From positions 1 through 36,130 of the IMG/VR virus record IMGVR_UViG_3300006028_000022: DNA of 36,130 nucleotides; one strand, 5' to 3'. Numbering within the stretch: the stretch's first letter is position 1; each line of letters starts with the position of its first letter. The stretch comes from a virus. The translations under genes and the position numbers were made by a program. The notes beneath the pieces were generated by a model that did no database searches, was not told where the DNA came from, and worked only from the letters and a program-made list of their open reading frames with translations. Of the stretch, positions 7,001 to 15,317 are shown piece after piece.

Positions 7001-8177
7001 ATGGCTATTACAAGCGTATCAGTATTGCCCCCAGCAGTACGTGATTATTATGATCGCCTTCTTTTGATGACAGCATACCCAACGCTAATTCACACAAAAT
7101 TTGCGCAAAGAAGAATGCTGCCACGAAAGATGGGTGATACAGTTGTTATGAGACGATATAACCGTCTTGCAACAGTACCAGTGCCTATTGTTGATGGTAT
7201 TACCCCCCCAGGTACACAACTATCAGCAACAGACATCAAAGCACGCGTAGATTTCTACGGTAACTTTGTGACTATTACAAACCAAGTTGAATTAACTGTC
7301 GAGGATAGAGTTCTTAACGAAGCTGCTCGCTTACTTGCACAAAACCTAGGTCAAACTATGGATGAAGTGACTCGTGATGTTCTAGCTTCTACAAGCTCAG
7401 TTCTACAATGTTCACATGGAAATAATGGAAATACGCCCACTCAGCTCACCTATGATGATATTTCAGCTGCGGTGACGACTTTACTTGGCAACGATGCTGA
7501 GATGATTTCTGAAGTAATTACAGCAGGTCCTAACTTTAGTACTACTGCAATTCGCCCAGCATTCTGGGGCTTCATTGATACAGCTCTGTTAACTGATCTT
7601 GAGAACGTTGGAGACATGTTTGTGCCTACTTCTCAATATGCAAGTCAACAGACAGTTTTGGAATCAGAGTTAACTACAAAGACCCGAGCTCTGAATAAAT
7701 TTTCTCTGATTGACTTGGAAGCCCGACAGGGTGACAAGGCGCAAGCTGAAGCAGAAATGCTTCTTGCAGCGTGAACGACTGAGTGAGAAAACACCGAAAG
7801 GTGAAGCGACAGTCTGATCACGACGCATAAATAAAGGTCGTGAAGAATCTCCGAAGAGGGATTCTCGGTCAGTAACGCAAGTTATTGATTAGTAACAACA
7901 TGGGGGCGCAACTGGCAACGTAAGATGGCTTTACACTAGTGTGGGAAGCGTATCTAATGCAAATCCTCAAGTCTTCAATAATTTTATTGTTGGCAAGGAA
8001 GCATACGGGGTCGTACATTTGGGAGCCGAAACAGGCGACTTCTACATTAAGCCATTGGGTTCAGCAGGTTCTGCCGATCCTTTGGATCAACGTGGCACGG
8101 TCGGCTGGCAGCACCCCTTTGTGGCCAGAATTTTGAACGATGCGTTTATGCTAAATCTCGAAGCCACAGCAGCTTAA
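7001..8177 (+). CDS. Major capsid protein, N4-gp56 family, split by a group I intron
   Basis: The coding sequence is 7001-7670 joined to 7903-8177, giving exactly 315 codons and 314 residues. Exon 1 covers the N-terminal part (RDYYDRLLLMTAYPTLIH, then YGNFVTITNQVELTVEDRV), typical of the N4-gp56 capsid family. Exon 2 supplies the conserved C-terminal part (NVRWLYTS, VGKEAYGVVHLG, then DPLDQRGTVGW and ILNDAFMLNLEA). The join rebuilds the codon TGG (Trp) in SEWGATGNVRW. Without splicing, exon 1 would run 34 residues into the intron and stop at 7772-7774, losing the C-terminal third. This is the building block of the head shell; it is preceded by the scaffold and followed by structural genes. 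Confidence 0.95.
7671..7902 (+). ncRNA. Self-splicing group I intron without an endonuclease gene
   Basis: 232 bases inside the major capsid gene. P1: exon CAGAGT (7665-7670) pairs with the guide GCTCTG (7688-7693), with the required T-G wobble at the splice site. P3: TTTTCTC (7700-7706) with GAGAAAA (7785-7791). P6/6a: GCAAG/CTTGC and AAGCA/TGCTT closed by GAAA (7741-7767). P7: GACT (7777-7780) with AGTC (7811-7814), in contexts like the classical R and S boxes. P8: CACC-GAAA-GGTG (7792-7803). P9: TCACGAC/GTCGTGA (7818-7843). P9.1: AGAATC/GATTCT (7844-7865). The intron ends in G (7902). CCC at 7683-7685 can form P10 with GGG of exon 2. Confidence 0.95.
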
Positions 8178-8186
8178 GGAGCTATT

Positions 8187-8777
8187 ATGTCACAAATGAA
8201 AAATCTAAGCTGGACTAGTACCGGTGCAGATAAACAACTAGATGTTGGTTTTACAGTAAACCAAATTACGGTCACAAATTCCACAGCTGGAGGCCAATTT
8301 TATTGGAACTCAAGCATGCTTTCTGGATCGTTTATACGTGTAGATACTGGTGCATATACTTCGACAACTGGATTTACTCCACTTGCTCAAAGTGCTGTGT
8401 TCGGTGCTACTGTATCAGGTTTTACTGATGCAACACCTGGTGTAATCACTGCTACAGGCATTGCTCAAGTTGGCATTGTAGCTGGCGATACCATCAAGGT
8501 CGCAGAAATTGCAGATAGCGGCACAGGTACTTCGTCTTTAAATGGGACTTATACCGTTGCCTCAGTAACTGCAACCACAATCACACTGGTTGAAGCTACT
8601 ACAGGCTTTGCTACGTATGTATCAGGTGGAAAAGTTACACGAGTAAAAGACTCAAGTAATGTACCAATTGCAACAGAAAACTTTGCAATTATCGGCATGA
8701 CATTGGGTTCTGGAGTTCGTGGATCAAATAACGACGTACTTACAGCCGTTGTGCTTGGTTCAAACTCAGTAACGTAA
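8187..8777 (+). CDS. Probable capsid-associated or decoration protein
   Basis: 196 residues rich in Thr, Ser, Gly, Val and Ala with alternating beta-strand character throughout. The central part (TATGIAQVGIVAGDTIKVAE, then LNGTYTVASVTATTITLVEA) resembles the small beta-sandwich modules often found inserted in phage structural proteins. It follows the capsid gene with only a short gap and a GGAG ribosome binding site, and it is closed by the terminator at 8784. A head decoration or head-fibre role is inferred from position and fold type; no specific family was recognised. Confidence 0.7.
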   Translation: MSQMKNLSWTSTGADKQLDVGFTVNQITVTNSTAGGQFYWNSSMLSGSFIRVDTGAYTSTTGFTPLAQSAVFGATVSGFTDATPGVITATGIAQVGIVAGDTIKVAEIADSGTGTSSLNGTYTVASVTATTITLVEATTGFATYVSGGKVTRVKDSSNVPIATENFAIIGMTLGSGVRGSNNDVLTAVVLGSNSVT

Positions 8778-8783
8778 AAAAGT

Positions 8784-8808
8784 GGGGGGAATTGTCCCCC
8801 CTTTATTT
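8784..8808 (+). terminator. Rho-independent terminator after the capsid operon
   Basis: GGGGGG (8784-8789) pairs with CCCCCC (8796-8801) around AATTGT, followed by TTTATTT. This six-GC stem with a T-rich tail is a strong intrinsic terminator. It probably lowers transcription of the tail genes relative to the capsid gene. Confidence 0.85.
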
Positions 8809-8821
8809 CTAGAGGAAAAAC

Positions 8822-9154
8822 ATGGCAATTAGACACAAATTTGGTGCAGTAAAAGAAAAAACCAAACCTATTAGTGAAGCAGAACAACAATGGCTCGATG
8901 AAGAAATTGAAGTAGAATTTTACAACATTGAAGAGCCAGGTGTCATAAATAAGTTCTCATATGGCAGTACAAAGGACTATACCGACTATGCATTAGTTCA
9001 CGGTGGGAAATATAAATTACCTAGAAAGGTTATCAAACACATTGAAACAAGACAGACGCCGCTATGGACATATGAACCTGATGGACACGGTAAAATGGCT
9101 AAAAAACAGACTGGTTGGAAGCCGCGTTTTCAATGTAGACAAGTATTCGCTTAA
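8822..9154 (+). CDS. Hypothetical structural-region protein
   Basis: 110 residues with an AGAGGAA ribosome binding site. The N-terminus is charged and helical (KPISEAEQQWLDEEIEVEF). A middle region with aromatic residues follows (NKFSYGSTKDYTDYALVHGG), then a basic C-terminus (KMAKKQTGWKPRFQCRQ). It lies between the capsid terminator and the head-tail adaptor gene. No family was recognised; a head-completion role is possible from position only. Confidence 0.7.
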   Translation: MAIRHKFGAVKEKTKPISEAEQQWLDEEIEVEFYNIEEPGVINKFSYGSTKDYTDYALVHGGKYKLPRKVIKHIETRQTPLWTYEPDGHGKMAKKQTGWKPRFQCRQVFA

Positions 9155-9166
9155 GGTAAAAGAATT

Positions 9167-10039
9167 ATGGCATGGACTCTTGCAGATATTAGAAGAATGT
9201 TTCGTCAAGTCAGTGGTAGGCTGAGCTCAAATCAGCTTACAAATGCTGCTGCCGACACATATATAAATAACTACTATCGGTACGAGTTCCCTGCCGAAGT
9301 TAAGCTTGAAAAACAGCAGAAATACTATGAGTTTAACACAGTACCGTTACAGGTAAGTTATGATTTTGACACTGTAAATTATACCAATATAGAACCTCCA
9401 GTTTACGTCAATTTACAGACGATTTTGTACTACCAAGACCCAACGATTTATTATTCTCAAAATCCTGAGCAAATTACTTTAGGAACACCTTGGACAGGTA
9501 ATGGAGCGCAGGTAAATTTCACAACTACAGTGCAAGTTCCGATGATCGTACCAGGCACAGTTATTGTGACAGATAATGTGGAAACTTTTACTGATAATGG
9601 TTTAGGAATACTAACTGGAAGTTTAGGAGGTTCTGGTGCTGTAAACTATACCACAGGTGCAATAAATCTTACATTTGCATCAGCACCAGCTAATGGCGCA
9701 AATATCAATCTAAGTTATGAGCAACAACAACCAGCTCAACCTAAATCAGTGCTCTTTTATGACAATAAGTTCAGATTTTTTCCAATGCCAGACACGGTTT
9801 ATCGCATCAGAGTTAAAGCATTTAAGGTCCCAGATGCACTTGTAAACGCAACTGATGCACCGCCATTGCAAGAATGGGGTCCATGTTTAGCTTACGGAGC
9901 TGCTAGACGGATTTTTATGGAATATGGAGAGATAGATCAATGGAATCAGATTATGCCTATGTATAAATCTGAAGTATCTTCAATTCTAGCTAGAACAGTA
10001 AATAATCTTACAAATACACGCGCACAACCAAACTTTTAG
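9167..10039 (+). CDS. Head-to-tail adaptor/connector protein with inserted beta domain
   Basis: 290 residues. The N-terminal helices (LADIRRMFRQVSGRLSSNQL, then AAADTYINNYYRYEFPAEVK) and the C-terminal helical part (LQEWGPCLAYGAARRIFMEY) together look like one connector fold that contacts the portal. Between them, about residues 105-190, lies a beta-rich insertion (PWTGNGAQVNF, MIVPGTVIVTDN, then GAVNYTTGAINLTFASAPA). This is the common phage Ig-like module with the VPGTV and YTTG-I-LTF pattern. The arrangement suggests an adaptor decorated with an exposed beta domain. The adjacent genes are the fibre-like 10047 protein and the large nozzle protein. Confidence 0.7.
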   Translation: MAWTLADIRRMFRQVSGRLSSNQLTNAAADTYINNYYRYEFPAEVKLEKQQKYYEFNTVPLQVSYDFDTVNYTNIEPPVYVNLQTILYYQDPTIYYSQNPEQITLGTPWTGNGAQVNFTTTVQVPMIVPGTVIVTDNVETFTDNGLGILTGSLGGSGAVNYTTGAINLTFASAPANGANINLSYEQQQPAQPKSVLFYDNKFRFFPMPDTVYRIRVKAFKVPDALVNATDAPPLQEWGPCLAYGAARRIFMEYGEIDQWNQIMPMYKSEVSSILARTVNNLTNTRAQPNF

Positions 10040-10046
10040 GTGAAAA

Positions 10047-10709
10047 ATGGCAAGTACATGGACCACAACACTTCCACAAGGCACAACAAGAATTAGAAAA
10101 CTTCCGAATATATGCCAAGATAGATGGACAAATATCCAGAATGGAGAAGTTCCGAGCACAAGATGGCAATTGGCTTTAAGAGCAGGTAATCCTGGAACAA
10201 TTGCAACTGTAGGTCAAATTTTCACAAAAGATGGTGGAGCAGGTGCACCAGAATTATTTTATAAAGATGATGCATCCAATACTACTCAAATAACAAAAGC
10301 AGGCGGTATAGGAACACCCGCTCAGGTGGTTAATGGAAGCACATATATTTCACTTCAATCAGATCTAATAACAACATTTACCAATACTCAAGATGGTTTT
10401 TGTTCAGCCGCTGGCCGTGTTGCATCAGATGGAACACAACAAGCAGGATACCAAATCTCAGCAACAGCGAAAATTGGTACAGGAAATTACAGAGTTACCT
10501 ATTCAACAGCAATGACAACTGCACAAGGTTATGTGATTGTGGTTACGCCAAGAGATTTGGGAAATACATCAGATGCTTATTGTTGGAATGTAACGGCACA
10601 AGATGCATCGAAATTTGAGGTGAAGTTCAGGAAATTTAACTCAGGAAGTCTAACGTTTGACAGTGTAGATGTTGGTTTTACATTTTCAGTATTTATGAGT
10701 AGAATATAA
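10047..10709 (+). CDS. Tail/fibre-like structural protein
   Basis: 220 residues, beta-rich and low in charge. The N-terminus (STWTTTLPQGTTRIRKLPN) is followed by a segment commonly seen in phage structural proteins that end in a C1q/TNF-like jelly roll. The C-terminal 100 residues (IGTGNYRVTYSTAMTTAQGY, then DVGFTFSVFMSRI) fit such a jelly roll. The stop overlaps the next ATG by one base (taATG), so it is coupled to the nozzle protein gene. It probably forms a short appendage on the tail. Confidence 0.65.
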   Translation: MASTWTTTLPQGTTRIRKLPNICQDRWTNIQNGEVPSTRWQLALRAGNPGTIATVGQIFTKDGGAGAPELFYKDDASNTTQITKAGGIGTPAQVVNGSTYISLQSDLITTFTNTQDGFCSAAGRVASDGTQQAGYQISATAKIGTGNYRVTYSTAMTTAQGYVIVVTPRDLGNTSDAYCWNVTAQDASKFEVKFRKFNSGSLTFDSVDVGFTFSVFMSRI

Positions 10710-12751
10710 TGAGCTTTCCACAGCCTGTAGCAGGTTATCAGCCATTTTTAATAGCAGGTTTTCAGACAGGATTACAAACTGACTTAAAACCTTGGCTTCT
10801 TCCACAAGATGCTTTTCAAAGTATCGTAAATGGTCATGTGCATAATTCTGTACTGCAAAAGCGCGCTGGTATGAAGATATTTGGTAACATGAACTATTCA
10901 GATGGAATAGTTATCACTGTAGCCACAAATCCCATCATGGGAATAAAAAACTTCATAGATAATAACGGCGATGCAAAAATTCTGATTTTCGATACAAAAA
11001 GAGCGGCAATTTTTAACGATGCTACACGCGTTTTTGATCCATTAGATATCGTAGATATTTTCGACGGTCAACCATCATCTTTTGTATCGGCAGCTGCATT
11101 TGGAAAGACAAAAGCATTCTTAACAAGCACATTCTTTTTCACAAATTTCAACGGTGATACAACACTTCCTATCTCTCCAATTAGAACTTATACAACAGGT
11201 GCAACAACAACTCAGTTTGTGCCAGAAACAACACCGACAATAGGAACCAGAAACTACATATTAGCTTCCCAATTTATATTTTCTATTCGATCACGTTTGA
11301 TATTGTTAAACACTGTTGAAGGACCAACATTTCCGTCAGGAACACCAGCAACAAGTACAGGTACTAACTTTGCTCAAAGAATGCGATGGTGTAGATCATT
11401 TAATCCTGATACTGGAGGAGTAGCGCCTGTTCCTGGGAATCCATGGGATGAGTTAACACCAGGTAATGGTGGCTTTGTTGATGCTTCAACTTCTGAAGTT
11501 ATCGTGGGTGCTACACAACTAGAAGATACGATTTTAGTTCAGTTTACAAATTCTGTCTGGCTAATCGAGCCCACATCAGATCCAGCATTGCCTTTTAGAT
11601 GGATCAAGGTTAATAGTTATCGTACATGTAGTGCACCATATGCAAGTGTAGCTCATGATAATTATATTGTTTCGTATGGTAATCGAGGAATCGTTGCAAG
11701 TTCAAGAAATGAAGTTCGTAGAATCGATCAAAAGATAGAAAACTTCATGATGGAAGATGTAAATACTGATTTTGCTTCTAGAATGTATTCAGCAAGGGAT
11801 TATACTGAAAAAAGATCATGGACACTATACCCTTCTTCAGTTGATAACATTCTTCCTGGAGAAGAAGCTGAAACTTCAAATTTTGCACTAATCAGAACAG
11901 AAGAAGAAGGCGCTTGGTCAATCTACAACGTGACTCTTAAGGATCAAGATCCGATAAATGGCACGAATATGAGCTGTTTGGGTTATGGATCATTTTCAAT
12001 CGACCAAACTTTTGATGATTTTCCAGATGATGATGATAATACTTTTGATAGTCCTATTGCAGACAACACGTGGAATGATTTTTTACAACAAGCCGAGACA
12101 GAAGTTTTTCTTGCAGGCGATCAAACAGGACGCATCATAACTTTAAATGATGGTGGTGATGATCTAGGAATCGATATCGATTTTGAAGTTGTCTCAGCTG
12201 GATGGAATCCTTTTGCTCAATCAGGCCAACAATCTCAAATGGGATATGTAGATTTTTATATAGATGCAGACAAGAACACAGATTTTACCGTTGAATTCTT
12301 TGTAGATGATGTGACAAGTCCATATTCAGTTCAACAGATGAACTGCCTTCCAAACTTAGGATTTATTTCGGATATTGTGAATGTAACACAAGCTAATCCG
12401 GCAGTGTTTAATGCACCAGGTCATGGTATGACTACCGGAACAGAAGTTTATATTTATGGCGTAAATGGCATGGATGAAATTGACGGTGGGCCATATATAG
12501 TTACAAATATCGATGTAAATAATTTTTCTGTAGCAACAATTGATAGCACAACATTTCCAGTTTACGAAGGTGGTGGCCAAGTAGTTCAAAGATCGTTTGA
12601 AAATGACCGATGCTGGAAAAGAACATACGCAGGTGCTAAAGGATACCAACACTATGTACGAATTACAAATTCAGATCACAATGATGTTTTGTATTTTCAT
12701 GCTTTCATGCCTCATTTTAGACCAGTAGGTAACCGAATCATAGGCGGATAA
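10709..12751 (+). CDS. Large tail nozzle/tubular protein with FCCH-like domain
   Basis: 680 residues, the size and place of the tail tubular protein B/gp10-like nozzle of podoviruses. The N-terminus (FQTGLQTDLKPWLLPQDAFQ, then VHNSVLQKRAGMKIFG) has the typical 'list of coordinates' start with the KRAG motif seen in these proteins. The middle part is a large beta-propeller-like region. Near residues 550-620 lies a module with NVTQANPAVFNAPGHGMTTG, the sequence type annotated as a ubiquitin-activating-enzyme E1 FCCH-like domain in many phage tail proteins. It has no enzymatic meaning here. Its start overlaps the preceding stop by one base, and its last base overlaps the next start. Confidence 0.75.
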   Translation: MSFPQPVAGYQPFLIAGFQTGLQTDLKPWLLPQDAFQSIVNGHVHNSVLQKRAGMKIFGNMNYSDGIVITVATNPIMGIKNFIDNNGDAKILIFDTKRAAIFNDATRVFDPLDIVDIFDGQPSSFVSAAAFGKTKAFLTSTFFFTNFNGDTTLPISPIRTYTTGATTTQFVPETTPTIGTRNYILASQFIFSIRSRLILLNTVEGPTFPSGTPATSTGTNFAQRMRWCRSFNPDTGGVAPVPGNPWDELTPGNGGFVDASTSEVIVGATQLEDTILVQFTNSVWLIEPTSDPALPFRWIKVNSYRTCSAPYASVAHDNYIVSYGNRGIVASSRNEVRRIDQKIENFMMEDVNTDFASRMYSARDYTEKRSWTLYPSSVDNILPGEEAETSNFALIRTEEEGAWSIYNVTLKDQDPINGTNMSCLGYGSFSIDQTFDDFPDDDDNTFDSPIADNTWNDFLQQAETEVFLAGDQTGRIITLNDGGDDLGIDIDFEVVSAGWNPFAQSGQQSQMGYVDFYIDADKNTDFTVEFFVDDVTSPYSVQQMNCLPNLGFISDIVNVTQANPAVFNAPGHGMTTGTEVYIYGVNGMDEIDGGPYIVTNIDVNNFSVATIDSTTFPVYEGGGQVVQRSFENDRCWKRTYAGAKGYQHYVRITNSDHNDVLYFHAFMPHFRPVGNRIIGG

Positions 12752-13293
12752 TGACACTACCAACAGATATAAATTTCCCAGCAGCAGAAAATCTTCTTGA
12801 GGACGGCGGTCAGTACAATGTAGAAACATTTCTTCAAGAAATGAATAATCGTCTTGCTGACATGTATCAAGACATTGCACAAAATGTGAATGGCTATATC
12901 AAAGATTGGAAACCTGTTGTATACGGATTGACCAACACAGGGACAGCCACATATGTAAATCAGTCTGGTTGGATAAGACGAGCGGGCATAATCACTGAAT
13001 GTTGGATGGATGTATCCTGGCGTGCACACAGCGGCTCAGGTTTCGTTGCAATACAAATGCCATACCAAGTAGCCATGAGTTCAGCATCGCCGTTTGTAGG
13101 GGTGATAGAATCATCCGCAGCTAATGCATTTCCAGGCTTTACATATCTGACATGGCGAGTTGAACCAAATACTACAGAAGGTTTGATTATAAAAAGCGGT
13201 GACGGCGTTCCATCAGAAAAATTATCGTTAGCCAATGCTGGTGGATTTAGAGGCTATATTAGATACATAGGAAAAGAATTTGAAGACCAATGA
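12751..13293 (+). CDS. Tail appendage protein with jelly-roll-like C-terminus
   Basis: 180 residues starting at an ATG that shares its A with the upstream stop. The N-terminal 50 residues are helical (LEDGGQYNVETFLQEMNNR), suggesting a trimerisation or attachment stalk. The rest is beta-rich (TATYVNQSGWIRRAGIITEC, then GFVAIQMPYQVAMSSASP), in the pattern of short phage tail proteins that end in a C1q-like head. It overlaps the TTG start of the next gene by 14 bases. It is likely attached to the nozzle complex. Confidence 0.65.
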   Translation: MTLPTDINFPAAENLLEDGGQYNVETFLQEMNNRLADMYQDIAQNVNGYIKDWKPVVYGLTNTGTATYVNQSGWIRRAGIITECWMDVSWRAHSGSGFVAIQMPYQVAMSSASPFVGVIESSAANAFPGFTYLTWRVEPNTTEGLIIKSGDGVPSEKLSLANAGGFRGYIRYIGKEFEDQ

Positions 13294-13846
13294 AAAATCA
13301 ATCGAAAATTTAAAATGGGTTAGGATTTTTGACCCAGTGCATATTCCTAAAGAATACATAGATCAAATAAAGCACAAAGAATTTACATGCGAAAAGTTTT
13401 ATGAATTCATTTCTGATATTGCATTAATTTCAAAAGAAGATGGTTTTGTAATTAACCCATATAACTTGCTTTTTGTTCTTGTAGATGATAATAACAGGAC
13501 AAAGGGCGTTCTTTGGATGGTAATTGATAATTTGGCTAATGCCTTGGTTATCAATACTTTCTCTATCGATAAAGAATATTGGGGAAATGGAAGTGCAGTA
13601 AACTTTCTTAAAGAAAAAGCTATCGAAATAAAAGAAAAAGAAAACTTAAGCAAGATTTATTGGATCACAAGAAGTCCGAAACATTCGGAAAAGTTCGGAT
13701 TCAAAAGAAGCAAAAATACTTTGATGGAGTATACAGATGGGAAGCTCAGCGAGAGGACAGATATTCGGACAGGATGCCAGACAGACGGGCCAAGCGAGTC
13801 TAATGACACGCGAACAAGAGAAGTTGCTGAAGGGTGCACTGGGTAA
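13280..13846 (+). CDS. GNAT-fold acyltransferase-like protein (possible ejection-apparatus component)
   Basis: 188 residues from a TTG start preceded by AGGAAAAG. The central region (NLLFVLVDDNNRTKGVLWMV, then NTFSIDKEYWGNGSAVNFLK) has the strand pattern and the acetyl-CoA loop position of GNAT proteins, although the Q/R-x-x-G-x-G/A loop is degenerate (YWGNGSA). In T7-like phages a GNAT-like protein (gp13) sits just before the internal virion proteins, and this gene has the same position. The last 35 residues are low-complexity and overlap the next gene by 110 bases in another frame, so the original stop has probably been lost or moved. Confidence 0.65.
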   Translation: MKTNEKSIENLKWVRIFDPVHIPKEYIDQIKHKEFTCEKFYEFISDIALISKEDGFVINPYNLLFVLVDDNNRTKGVLWMVIDNLANALVINTFSIDKEYWGNGSAVNFLKEKAIEIKEKENLSKIYWITRSPKHSEKFGFKRSKNTLMEYTDGKLSERTDIRTGCQTDGPSESNDTRTREVAEGCTG

Positions 13847-14294
13847 AAACGGCGGCCAATTTAGTGATGTGATAGCGCAATTGCTTGGCGGTGGTGAAGG
13901 TCAAGGTGGTTCATTTGAAGATCAATTTCAGCAAGGAGTTGTCGATCCTGCTTTGCAAACGTATAACCAAGACATTCTGCCGGCCTTAGAGCAACGATAT
14001 GCTGATGCAGGGGCTGGATCTTCATCTGCATTAAATCAAGCGCTTATAAAGAGTTCTGATGACCTTACTAATCTTTTATCAAGTCAGAGAATTGGATATC
14101 AGGGACAGCAACAACAAATGAGACAAAGTGCTCAGAATTCTGCATTACAAACCATCTTAGGTTTAATGGGCCAAAAAGCATTCCAACCAATTGTGCAAGG
14201 ACCTACGGAAGGTTTAATTAAACCACTTATTGGTGCAGCTGGCCAAGTAGGTGCAGCAGCAATGATGAAACCCCCAATGCCTGTAAAACCATAA
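13737..14294 (+). CDS. Probable internal virion/ejection protein
   Basis: 185 residues, rich in Gly, Gln and Ala. The Gly-rich N-terminus (MGSSARGQIFGQDARQTGQ) looks genuine, which favours the ATG at 13737 over an internal ATG at 13803. The rest is polar helix with a segment PALQTYNQDILPALEQRYAD seen in small phage ejection proteins, and a C-terminal hydrophobic Gly/Ala stretch (IGAAGQVGAAAMMKPPM). That segment could enter a membrane. It is the first of three genes with this character, matching the usual order of the DNA-transfer proteins of short-tailed phages. Confidence 0.65.
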   Translation: MGSSARGQIFGQDARQTGQASLMTREQEKLLKGALGKNGGQFSDVIAQLLGGGEGQGGSFEDQFQQGVVDPALQTYNQDILPALEQRYADAGAGSSSALNQALIKSSDDLTNLLSSQRIGYQGQQQQMRQSAQNSALQTILGLMGQKAFQPIVQGPTEGLIKPLIGAAGQVGAAAMMKPPMPVKP

Positions 14295-14312
14295 CATAGC
14301 GGAGACAAAATA

Positions 14313-15317
14313 ATGGCAATCACATTTGAAAGTGTAAAAGATCCATATGGTTTAGGTGCTGCGGGTAATGCAATTGGTGGTGCTTATTTGCAAAGATCCT
14401 TGATGGATTTACAAGATAGCAAGAAACGTGAAGCAGAAGAACGTCTTAAGAAGCAGCAGGTAGGGAACTCTCAAATACTTGGCCAAACTCTGCAAGAATT
14501 TATGCCTACAGAAGAAGGACAAAATTGGGATCAAGAAAGAATAGTTGGTTTCATATCCAATGCTTTACAGAACGGTGCTCCAGTAAATGAAGTTCTAAAT
14601 GCTGTAAAAGGCATTCAGCCAAATAAAAGTTCTGCTAATCCTGCACAAACTCCTTTCACAAAAGAATTAGCAAAAAAGAATGCAGCTTTGCTTACTTCGT
14701 ACACTGATCAAGGTCGTAAGGCTAAAGAAATGCTAAATGCAATGGAAGGGGTAGATAAAGCAATTTTAGATCCAGAAAGATCCGATAATTTTGCTGCCAG
14801 AACATTTAAGTCACTTCCAGGATCAGAAATTACTTACGGCGGATCAGATCAGGCGATGGTCAACTTTTCGAAAGAATTTGTTACAAACTTTAGTAGCATG
14901 TCAAATCTTCGACTTACTGATGCAAAATTAAAATGGCTTCAAGGTGTTCCGCCTGCCCCTTGGAAAACAAAAGAAGCAAATTTGGTTTCCGCTGCTAATT
15001 CAAAACGTTTACTTCAAATTCAACAAGCTTATGGCGATATTTCTAGAAATCTAGCAGATGGATATTTACAAGCTGGGCTTGATGTTCCTGCTAATTTTGA
15101 AAAATTAGTAGAAGATGCAGTAGAGCCATTGCGTGAAGATATTGACAAGATGTACAAAATGAGCACAGAAAATGGCCAAAGTCAGTCAAATTCTGTCGAA
15201 GTAGGCGCAACATTTAACAAAATGCCAAATGCTAAAGAATATGAAGGCGCAGAAATAACCGATAGCAAAGGCAATAAGTTTAAATCAAATGGCGTTAAAT
15301 GGAGCAAAGTAAAATGA
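14313..15317 (+). CDS. Probable internal virion/ejection protein
   Basis: 334 residues, predominantly helical. The N-terminus (YGLGAAGNAIGGAYLQRSLM) combines a Gly/Ala-rich segment with a long charged coiled coil (DLQDSKKREAEERLKKQQ). The middle has several amphipathic helices, and the C-terminal 35 residues form a small beta-like tail (FNKMPNAKEYEGAEITDSKG). The gene is coupled by ATGA to the 775-residue protein downstream. Function is inferred from position between the GNAT-like gene and the large internal protein; no motif identifies it directly. Confidence 0.65.
   Translation: MAITFESVKDPYGLGAAGNAIGGAYLQRSLMDLQDSKKREAEERLKKQQVGNSQILGQTLQEFMPTEEGQNWDQERIVGFISNALQNGAPVNEVLNAVKGIQPNKSSANPAQTPFTKELAKKNAALLTSYTDQGRKAKEMLNAMEGVDKAILDPERSDNFAARTFKSLPGSEITYGGSDQAMVNFSKEFVTNFSSMSNLRLTDAKLKWLQGVPPAPWKTKEANLVSAANSKRLLQIQQAYGDISRNLADGYLQAGLDVPANFEKLVEDAVEPLREDIDKMYKMSTENGQSQSNSVEVGATFNKMPNAKEYEGAEITDSKGNKFKSNGVKWSKVK

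Noticed and set aside
7775-7940. Frameshift or assembly error as the cause of the split capsid gene
   Set aside because: A simple indel cannot explain 232 extra bases with all group I helices, the T-G wobble at the splice point and exact restoration of a codon.
7939-8136. Overlapping 65-residue frame on the plus strand
   Set aside because: Shadow of capsid exon 2 in another frame, with unlikely composition.
7941-8177. Separate 78-residue gene starting at GTG 7941
   Set aside because: It is the C-terminal part of the capsid protein; the conserved sequence begins upstream of that codon (GATGNVRWLYTS), and there is no ribosome binding site.
8549-8890. 113-residue minus-strand frame
   Set aside because: It crosses a terminator and two plus-strand genes; composition typical of a shadow.
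12356-12652. Minus-strand frame with many cysteines
   Set aside because: Lies wholly inside the nozzle protein gene; cysteines arise from antisense reading of Thr/Ala codons.
10709-12751. Ubiquitin-activating enzyme function from the FCCH-like segment
   Set aside because: Only the small beta module is shared; catalytic E1 parts are absent and the context is a tail protein.
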